From Cyanobium usitatum str. Tous (lineage in GTDB: Bacteria; Cyanobacteriota; Cyanobacteriia; PCC-6307; Cyanobiaceae), in assembly GCF_963920485.1 (NCBI RefSeq), contig NZ_OY986431.1:2471351-2535350 (forward strand): a stretch of DNA of 64,000 bases. The letters run 5' to 3'. A model generated the notes under the pieces. The model had not been told where the DNA came from and made no database searches. It saw only the letters and a list, made by a program, of their open reading frames with translations. How positions within the stretch are numbered: position 1 is the stretch's first letter; the number at the start of each line of letters is the position of its first letter. Positions 35,013 through 45,200 of the stretch are shown piece after piece. A program made the translations under genes and the position numbers.

Positions 35013-35528
35013 TTGAGTGGCAGTGACTTTTCCAACGATCCAGTGAACGATCTCTGCCTGCAAGAGGTTTGCGATAGCAACCTTTCTACCTATCTCAATC
35101 TTGCCCAGGCGTATGAGGCAGAGTTCTCGCCAATTACCAAGAAGAACCCTAACCTCACAGGTCTCTACGAGTTGGACACGACTATTGGTGGCGAAGTTAA
35201 GGCATACATTCTTCAGAACAGCGCGAATGCAATTGGGTTTGCCGCAGCATCAGTTCCAGAAGAAGGGACAAGAGACCTTCGCGAGTTCTACATTGTGCCA
35301 ACAATGCGCGGCAAAAAGATAGGGACTTATCTTGCCAGGCAAGTTTTCTCCTTCTATCCCGGGAAGTGGACAGTGAAGCAATTAAAGCAGGCAACTCACG
35401 CCACATCATTTTGGCATCAAGCATTGTCTGAACTAGGCATTCCCTACGAAGAAACAATTTTGCTGGATGAGTATTGGGGGAATGTAGTGATGCAGACATT
35501 TCAGATTATGCCGCAGTCATATCCTTGA
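35013..35528 (+). CDS. GNAT-family N-acetyltransferase
   Basis: About 171 residues, probable TTG start at 35013. LREFYIVPTMRGKKIGTYLA (residues ~90-109) is the acetyl-CoA binding loop of GNAT enzymes (R-G-x-x-I-G pattern), followed by a helix and HATSFWHQALSELGI, the typical late strand-helix. The substrate is unknown. The bases just upstream (from ATG at 35000) read MTINIEWQ and stop, which faintly resembles the start of the gene at 46731. Confidence 0.7.
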   Translation: MSGSDFSNDPVNDLCLQEVCDSNLSTYLNLAQAYEAEFSPITKKNPNLTGLYELDTTIGGEVKAYILQNSANAIGFAAASVPEEGTRDLREFYIVPTMRGKKIGTYLARQVFSFYPGKWTVKQLKQATHATSFWHQALSELGIPYEETILLDEYWGNVVMQTFQIMPQSYP

Positions 35529-35561
35529 TGAGGGATCAATCTGGTAAAGACTGAAATACCA

Positions 35562-35993
35562 ATGACACTCTAGATCCAGTGGCAAGAGCAAAACGGCACC
35601 TCGCATCATCGCCAGACCAAGCAAGATCTGGCGGATGCTTATCGGGTTGCTCAGCGTCGTACTGAATCCACAGGGGCGCGCCACTTCAAGACCAGAAAGC
35701 AGGGCACAGCAACCCTGACCTACTGCCCCTGGAACACCATTGCCCGCCACCTTCACCACCGTGCCCCTGGTTGGTGTTGGGAGGTTCAATCGGTTCAGGA
35801 GGTTGGCGGTGCCGTTGTCGTGACGGGGCGCCTAACCATCCCCACCGCTGATGGAGACCTGCTCCATTACTCGGCGGTTGCTTCGGAACCGTTGGAATCG
35901 AAGTCACAGGCACCCGCTGCTGAGGTTGCTGCGTCTTCGTGCCTCAGGAGGGCGGCAGCGTTGGCGGGGTTGGGGTTGGAGTTGTGGGGGTAG
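35562..35993 (+). pseudogene. Chimera: small IQWQ-family gene fused in frame to a Rad52-like 3' fragment
   Basis: The frame starts ATG-ACA-CTC then TAG at codon 4 (35571-35573). It continues IQWQEQNGTSHHRQTKQDLA and DAYRVAQRRTESTGARH, which matches the intact gene at 46731-46907 (IQWQDQFGKW..., ADAFRTAQQRARNTGKRH). At the shared Arg-His codons it switches to the Rad52-like sequence (FKTRKQGTATLTYCPW to ELWG, stop at 35991). The Rad52 part has only three amino-acid differences from the copy at 31768 over 103 codons but, by hand alignment, more than thirty silent ones. The amber codon suggests it is not made. Confidence 0.75.
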
Positions 35994-36098
35994 AGGCGCC
36001 AACATTGCGCCGCTGGTCCTGCCAATACATAAATGGGTGACTACCACTGAGCGAACCTAAGGGTTGGGGTTAAACGAGGCGGCAAAGACCGTTCCAGA

Positions 36099-36119
36099 TT
36101 TATGCAGAAAATGCATAAA
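36099..36119 (+). other. 8-bp AT-rich hairpin upstream of the giant gene
   Basis: tttatgca/tgcataaa with loop gaaaa. It may be an operator or an mRNA leader element. The region 35994-36278 otherwise holds only the ribosome site agggagagga, seven bases before the ATG at 36279. Confidence 0.4.
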
Positions 36120-36278
36120 GCAAGGTGGCTACTCAAGCAGTGTGCGCATAAGCACCCGTTCCAAGCCCGCAGACCCTCTCCTGGGTCGCAAGGGGGAGGG
36201 TAAGATTTGAAGAAAATATGAAGAGAGTCGGAATTGGTTCTGGGTCTCTTCCCTAATCCACTGCAGGGAGAGGACTGA

Positions 36279-39200
36279 ATGGCAATTTCTAATGCAGCGA
36301 CGAACCTCCTTAGTGCCCTTCTGCCCGAGTGGCACCTGCTGCTTCAGGGATGGTCGGCAGATGGTCGACTGACTACTGCCGCTCAAGAGGCACTGCTGCT
36401 GAACGGGGAACCTGGAGCACTCAGCGACCTGACGAACCAGTGGTCTGCGGGTGAGTTCGGTGCCTTACCGCCAATCGTTCTGCTCTCCGCGGCGGACATC
36501 AACGGTGCGCTGGGGGCTTATGCGCTCAGTACAGGCACGATCTATCTCAATGCCGATTGGTTAGCAGGGGCGACCAAGGACCGGGTGATTGCGGTGCTCA
36601 CGGAGGAGCTGGGGCATCACTTGGATGGGCTGCTGAATGCGGTGGATACTCCCGGGGACGAGGGGGAGTATTTTGCGAGATTGTTGAGCGGGGAATTGCT
36701 CCCCGATGCCCAAAAGAACGCACTAAGAACGAGTCCTGATTCGGGAAAGATTTTAATTCAAGATTCGTTGACAAGCGTGGAGAATGCTTCCTTGAGCGTT
36801 TCTACGGCTTGGATTAGGCAGTTTGGAACAACAGGCTACGAGACTTCCTATGGAGTAGCCGCGGCTTCTGACGGAAAGATTTGGACCGCAAGCGCAGGCA
36901 GATATCTTGTCGATGGAGCCCCAAAGACAAACGACTCTGACAACCTAATCACAATATTTAATTCCGACGGAACCACATACACAACAATCAACTCGGGACC
37001 AATAGGAACTCAAATAATTCAGGGCATCTCCGCCAGCGGTTCCAACATCTATGTGGCAGGTCAGACAATAGCTGGCACGATAGACGGTCAAGTCAATAGC
37101 TGGGGAAAGACAGGATACCTAACGTCATACGATCTTGCCGGCAATAAAATCTGGACACGGGTACTTCCGGGCTATACCGGAACAAGATCAGTCACATCAG
37201 ATAGCTCTGGGATATACGTCTCAGGCTTTACCTACTTTGGATTAAATGGCACCCCATCTCTTGGTGGAGCCGATGCCTTTCTCGCCAAATTCGACACCCA
37301 AGGCAGCCTTCTTTGGACAAGAACTATTGGCGGAAACGGGGAAGATGCGAATGGGGGGACGAATCAAGTATCCGGAAATGGCACCTATATTGCGGTTGCC
37401 GGCTACACCAACCAGCCCATAGATGGACAGACAGAAGCATCTGGGGGCTTTATTTCACTCTTTACAGCATCCGGAACTAAGTTTTGGACAAGGATGCGAA
37501 CAGACGGGATTGGTCCCATCTACACGGCAAGCGACAATTCGCTGTACTTCGCTGGAGTCAAAGCCGGAACGAGCGATATCTACATTACAAAGCTTGACGC
37601 GACTGGCTCTCAGGTGTGGACAAACACCTATGGGACAGCTGGCACAGACAACCCCGTTCAGATATCGATAAATACTGCGGGAGAACTTTTTGTCCTTGCC
37701 AACACTACCGGAGCCTTCCCTGGCTATGTCAACTCAGGGGGCATTGACAATGCGTTCCTTAGAATCAACACTGTTACAGGCTCTCTTATCGCAGCCAGTC
37801 AGTGGGGATCTTCAGTATCAGAAGAATCTATACAGTTCTCCTTAGCCGACGACGGATCGCTGTTCGTTGCGGGATCTGTTCAGGCATCACTGCCAGGAAA
37901 CATCTTTGGAGGAGGAACATATGATCCGTATTTGATCAAATTTGTATTAAATAATGGTCCAACCGACCTCACCTTCACAAGCAGCGGCATCGCAGAGAAC
38001 AGTGCTGCTAGCACCGTCATTGGCACTCTCTCCTCTACAGATCCAGATAGCGGTTCTTCCTTTGCCTATGCCCTCGCCACCGGTAACGGAACCAATGATG
38101 CCGATAATGCCCTTGTAGACATTGTTGGAAATGAAGTCAGGGTCAAATCTGGTGCCCTTATCGACTTTGAAACCAACCCACTCCTCAACCTCAATATCCA
38201 GGTCACCGATAACGGTGGACAAACCTACACCAAAGCAGTCACCGCAAGCGTTATTGATGTGAATGAAAAAACTGTCATTCGCGCGAACAGCCTCTACACA
38301 ACGGTAAACGGTCCTACTTGGACGCAAGCAGAAGCAAACTCGGTGGCAAATGGTGGTCATCTAACGACCATAAATGACTTAGCAGAGAATATTTGGGTCG
38401 AGCAAAAATTTTCAACTGGGGTGGACACTTCCGCATTTATCGGTCTCAGAGAGACAAGTCAAGGTGTTTGGGAGTGGGTAAGCGGTGAATCAAATGGGTT
38501 CACAAACTGGGCACCAACGGAACCGAATAATTACAACGGTTGGAGCGAAGACTATGGCGTAATGTATTTACCATCGGGTCTCTGGAATGACTCCTTAGAG
38601 CAGGATCCCAATAACTATTTCAACGGTATCGCAGAAATCCCCCTCTCCCTCTCCATAACCCGCACAGGAGAAGTCAAAGAAGGTTCTGGACTCTTCACCA
38701 CATCCATCAATCTCTCTGCAGGCACTCAGGCATCAGGCAACCTTGCAGACGGTTCTCAGGTCTGGTGGAAGGTCACAGGCATCACCGCAGATGATTTGGC
38801 ATCAGGCACTCTGAGTGGTACGGGAACAATTCAGAACGGCAAGCTTGATATTCAGCATTCACTAAAAGTTGATGCGGACCTAGGGGAATCCTTTGAGGTC
38901 TCAGTTTTCTCTGATGCCTTGATGACTCAGCAAATTGGTGCGATGTCATCTGTTGCGATTGCCGAGAATAGAGTCATAAGGGGCAACTCCATCTACAGAA
39001 TTGTGGATGGTCCTAATTGGACTCAAGCAGAAACGAATGCGGTCGCGATAGGAGGGCATCTTGTCACAATCGAGAGCGCGGCTGAAAACTCTTTTGTGAC
39101 CAACAGTTTTGCGGGTATTTCGACGGGAAGCGTTGACGGACTGGCACTTTACATTGGCTACACTGACCGAGTTTCGGAAAGAATATGGCAGTGGGTTTCA

Positions 39201-42200
39201 GGCTCAACATCAACTTATCAAAACTGGGCAGTCGGGGAACCCAATAGTGGTGGCAATCCAACAAGTGGTACGGGTGAAGACTATGCTGTCATATATCCCA
39301 CAGCAAACAAATATGGAGTTCCAGGTGTATGGAATGATCTCGATGAAATTCCATCACTGGTTTCACAAGGTATTGCAGAAATCCCCCTAACGCTCTCCAT
39401 AACCCGCCAAGGAGAAGTCAAAGAAGGTTCTGGGGTCTTCACCACATCCATCAATCTCTCTGCGGGCACTCAGGCATCAGGCAACCTCGCAGAGGGTGCT
39501 CAGGTCTGGTGGAAGATCACAGGCATCACCGCAGATGATTTGGCATCTGGGGCTCTGAGTGGTACGGGAACAATTCAGAACGGCAAACTTGATATTCAGC
39601 ACTCTCTTGTGATTGATGCTGATACTGGTGAGCAATTTCAAGTCTCTGTGTTCTCTGATGCCTTAATGACCTCTCAGTACCTGATTGGGAGCAAGAGTTC
39701 TGTAGCGATCTCGGAGAATATTGTCATCAAGGGGAACTCAATATACAGAATTGTTGATGGTCCTTCTTGGACGCAGGCAGAAGCAAACTCAGTGGTATTA
39801 GGTGGTCACCTAACGACAATAGGCAGCCTTGAAGAGAATACGTGGCTTTCGGACAAGTTTGGGAACGTTGGTCGATCTCCCTTAAGCAGTCTGGCACCCA
39901 ATCAGATTCCCGGTGATGGGTATAGCCTTTGGATAGGAGCGACGGATAGCCTTGTCGAGGGAGTATGGACAGACCCAACAGGCAGTCCTTTAACCTTTAC
40001 GAACTGGAGCACAAATGAACCGAATAATGTTGGATGGTATGACCCTAGCGGTGAAGACTATGCAGCCATGGCTGGGTTTACATGGATAGATTTAGGGACT
40101 AACCCGCCCAACTCGGATCATGCATTTACAGGAATCGCAGAAATCCCCCTCTCCCTCTCCATAAACCGCCAAGGAGAAGTCAAAGAAGGTTCTGGGCTCT
40201 TCACTACGTCCATCAATCTCTCTGCGGGCACTCAGGCATCAGGCAACCTCGCAGAAGGTGCTCAGGTCTGGTGGAAGATCACAGGCATCACCGCAGATGA
40301 TTTGGCATCTGGGGCTCTGAGTGGTACGGGAACAATTCAGAACGGCAAGCTTGATATTCAGCATTCACTTGCGGTTGACGCTGATACTGGCGAGCAATTT
40401 CAAGTCTCTGTGTTCTCTGATGCCTTGATGACTTCTGAGTTTCAGGTTGGCATCACACAATCGGTAGCAATTTCTGAAAGAGTCATGGTGAGAGGAAATT
40501 CCTTTTACACCATCGTCAATGGTTCTACATGGACACAAGCAGAAGCGAATGCGGTTGCGCTTGGCGGCAATTTAGTCACCATTAACGATGCCGGTGAGAA
40601 CGCATATCTGCTGACTGGTCAGAATCGGGCAATCAACGCCTTGAGCGGCGACGGATTCTTCTGGCTAGGCATTCAGGATGCCGATGACAATGGGACTTAC
40701 ACCTGGTCGTCAGGTCAACAAACAGGATACGCCTCTTGGTTTACGAACGAACCAAGCGGAATTGACGTATTCGGTCCAGAAAACTATGGATTTACAATTA
40801 ACTTCTTGGATGGCGATCCGAGTGTGTCGCAAAACGGATATTGGTACGACACAACTGTAGATGGGAATGGATTAATACCAAAGGGAATCGCAGAAATTCC
40901 CTTCATCCGCCGTGGTGATTCCGCTTATGTGATCGTCCAAGGTCCAACCTGGGAAGCAGCAGAAGCAAATGCAGTTGCTCTCGGTGGGCACTTGGTGACG
41001 ATTAATGATGCGGCAGAGAACGAATGGATATCAAGAACTTTTGCTGACACCAACAAAGGCTATGAACCATACCCCAACAACCCTCAACCCATAAATGGTG
41101 ACATTTACTGGACCGGTCTTTATAAAGTAGCTGGAGGGACATGGAAATGGGCATCGAGCGAGGCATTTACGTTTTCTAATTGGGGACAGAATAGACCGAA
41201 TCAAGCCTGGGGGTTCACCAACGAAGCAGTGGAAATGATCGTTGAAGCATATCCTGAGTGGTACAAAACTAATCCCGGTACAGAATGGACTGCTTCTGCC
41301 GGAGACTGGAGCAACGCACCAGCAAACATAACAAGATACGGAATAGCAGAAATCAAGCTCGCACCCAATATTGAGCACACTGGAAGCCCGACCCTCGCTG
41401 GGAACTTCAAGGTTGGTCAAACCATAAGCATTGATGCCTCAGAAATTCAAGATGGGGACAACTTTGCTGCATACACGCCCACCTATGTCTATTCATGGGA
41501 GGTCACAGGCGACAACGGCGGAACCTGGACTCCAATCAGCACCTCTGATGCCACAGATGGCAACAGCACATATACCCTTACCGCTGGTGAAGTAGGCAAA
41601 CAGATTCGTGGAGTAGTTCGCTACTTAGACGGACACGGGACATACGAAATTGTTGCGACCGACAAATCATCAGCCGTAACTTATCCGGCAGCCAACTATG
41701 ATCAAAACAATAATTTGATCATCACTGCTCCAGGTGCCGGAACCATCGACGGCATTCCTTTCACAAGCACCTATTCAATTGATTTAGGGCTTGGACCAGA
41801 CACCGCCACTCTTACAAGTGCTGCTGGAACCAATACTGGGATGACAGTCGAGGGTGGAGCAGGCATAGACACCCTGAACGGCAATGAAAACAACAATGTC
41901 CTGGTTCTGACAGGCGAGAATCAAGGCACCCTCGACGGGCTTGCCTTCAGCGCTTTTGAGAATGTAGACCTCAAGGCAGGTGACGATATTGTCTATATCC
42001 TCCCTGGTGGCAGCCTTACAGGTCTTCTGAACGGAGGCGGCACCAAAAAGATTGTCTATTTGCCACCCGGTGCCCCCGTTCCGCCTCCTGGCGGGGTGAT
42101 CACTCCCCCAGTCACTCCGCCCACGACACCGCCGATCACGATCGCGCCACCACCCCCTGGCTTTGACATCGACGGTGGGTACAACTACATCTATCTAAAT

Positions 42201-45200
42201 GATAATGCCAATATACTTACCCTGACAGGCGCAGGATCTGGCGTAGTAGACGGAACCAACTTCACTAACTTCTATGCCGTTGACCTGAGGGGTGGTGCCG
42301 ACATTGCCACCATTAATGCCGGTGGCTCCCTACTCGGAACCCTTGCCGGTGGTGATGGCACCGACACCCTCAACCTCAACAGCGGCGCCAACAGCCTCTC
42401 CATTGATCAAACACTCAGTGGCACCGCAGCAGGCACCTCCATTAGCGGCTTTGAGTCAATCAATCTTCTCGATGGCAATGACACTGCTGTCTTTTCCATC
42501 AATTCCTCTGCCACTGCTCCAGCGTTCAGGCAGTCCCTCACCCTTGATGGCGGAACGGGCACCGATGCCCTCACCCTCAAGCTCACCAAAGCAGAACTCG
42601 ATTACCTCAGTTCTGCTGAAACCCTCTCTGCTCTCACCACCTATCTCAGCAACCCAACCAATCAGTCCATCACCCTGGCACTGAGCACCCTGGACCTCAC
42701 CCTCACGGGCTTTGAATCCAGCAACCTCTTCCTTCCAGATGGTGACCTACCTGACTTGAACCCAGCGACACTGTCGCTCCAGTTCCTCGATACAGCTTTC
42801 TCCGCAACTCTGCCAACTGCCTCCACAGGCTCCATTGCCATCAACAATGCCGCCGATTTCAACGGCACCATCCCCATCACCTATGGACCCGCATCCACAA
42901 ACGGGCTCTACGGCACCCTCGCTGTTTCCTCTGCCGGTCTGAGCACCTACACCGGCAACGGCACTGCCATCAAGAACCAGAGCACTTCCACTCTCACCGA
43001 CACCTTCCAGGTCTCGGCAACCGATGGCAACACCACCAAAACGGCGGACTACAACGTTTCCATTGCCAACCCAACGGCAGAAAACACCCTCCTGATCACT
43101 GCTACATCCTCCGGCAGCATCGACGGCATCAGCTTTGGCTCTACTGCCACCTCCGGTCCCTATGCCGGCACCCTGCTGAGCAGCATTGACCTCGGTGCGG
43201 CAGCTGATACCGCCACACTTACCGACGGCGCAGGCACAACCGCAGCACTAACTCTCAATGGTGGCGCTGGCTTTGATCGCCTCAACGGCAACGCCTCTGC
43301 CAACAACCTCATCATCACCGGACTCGATCAAGGCACCCTCGATCTGGTCTCCTTCTCCAGCATCGAGAACATCTACCTAGAAGGCGGCAATGACACTGTC
43401 ACCATCCAAGCCGGTGGACGACTCAGCGGCATCCTCGATGGCGGTGCTGGCAGCAACACCCTGACCGTCGATGGCAGCTACACGATCTCAATCGGTGATG
43501 GCGGCACGATCGTGATCGATAACGGCAGTGGTGGTGGCGGCAGCTTCTCCGGTTTCCAGAACATCGGCGGTGGCGGCGGTGGCAGTGGTACCCCTCAGAA
43601 CAACAGCCTCACCCTCAACACCAACAGCAATATCGTTGCCATCACCGGTCCCAACTCCGGTACCGCCGATGGCACGGCTTTCACCAACATCTCCGACATC
43701 AACCTCGCTGCTGGTGATGACTACGCCATCCTCGCCGCAGTCGGCTCCCTCACAGGCACCCTCTCTGGTGGCACCGGAACCGACGATCTCACCCTCAGCT
43801 CCGCCATCAACACCGTCGTCCTCAGCCAGAGCGGCGCGGGCACTGCTACCAGCAGCGGCAATGCCGTCTCGACTGCCTTCAATGGCTTTGAGATCATCCG
43901 TCTGGACGCCGGCAACGACATTGCCGACCTGGATCTCAATGGCACCACTGCCCTAACGACAAAGCGCCAACTCCGCCTGGATGGCGGGCTGGGCAGCGAT
44001 CAGCTCACCCTGCGGCTCAATGCCCTGGAGCGGCAGAACCTGATCAGCACAGGACAGCTGGCAGCCCTACAGACCTACATCAGCAATCCAAACGGGCAAA
44101 CACTCACCGTCAGCCTGCTTGAGGTGGATCTGGTGCTTGCTGGATTTGAGACGGCGGTGCTCTACACCCCCAACCAGGCTCCTACTGACCTGACCTTCAC
44201 CTCCAGCGGCATCCTTGAAAATAGTTCTGCTGGCGCTGTCATTGGCACTCTCTCCGCTACAGATCCAGATAGCGGTTCTTCCTTTGCCTATGCCCTCGCC
44301 ACCGGTAACGGAACCAATGATGCCGATAATGCCCTTGTAGACATTGTTGGAAATGAAGTCAGGGTCAAATCTGGTGCCCTGATCGACTTTGAAACCAACC
44401 CCACACTCAACCTCAATATCCAGGTCACCGACAACGGCACTCCTGGTCTGACCTACACCAAGGCAGTTACAACAGCAGTGCTCAATGTCAATGAGGCACC
44501 CACTGACCTCACCTTCACAAGCAGCGGCATCGCAGAGAACAGTGCTGCTAGCACCGTCATTGGCACTCTCTCCTCTACAGATCCAGATGCTGCTTCCTCC
44601 TTTACCTATGCCCTCGCCACAGGTAACGGAACCAATGATGCAGATAATGCCCTTGTAGACATTGTTGGAAATGAAGTCAGGGTCAAATCGGGTGCTTCTA
44701 TTGACTTTGAAACCAACCCACTCCTTAACCTCAATATTCAGGTCGCCGACAACGGCACTCCTGGATTGACCTATGACAAGGCAGTTACAGCAGCAGTCCT
44801 CAATGTCAATGAGGCACCCACTGACCTCACCTTCACAAGCAGCGGCATCGCAGAGAACAGTTCTGCAGGTGCAGTCATCGGCACCCTGTCGGCTACAGAT
44901 CCAGATGCTGGCTCCTCCTTCACCTATGCCCTCGTACCAGGGTCAGGTGGAAACGATGCCGACAACATCCTGGCGGAAATCGTCGGCAATCAGGTACGGG
45001 TCAAATCTGGTGCCGCTATTGACTTTGAAACCAACCCACTCCTGAACCTCAACATTCAGGTCACCGATAATGGTACTCCTGGTCTGAACTACACCAAGGC
45101 AGTTACGGCAGCGGTACTGGATGTCATCGAAACCCCTACAGACACCACCCCACCCACTATCTCCAGCATCAGCACTCAGGGAACAACGGTTGCCCTTAAA

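Noticed and set aside
35000-35026. Possible third IQWQ-family start (MTINIEWQ then stop)
   Set aside because: Only eight codons, overlapping the acetyltransferase start. Too short to separate from chance.
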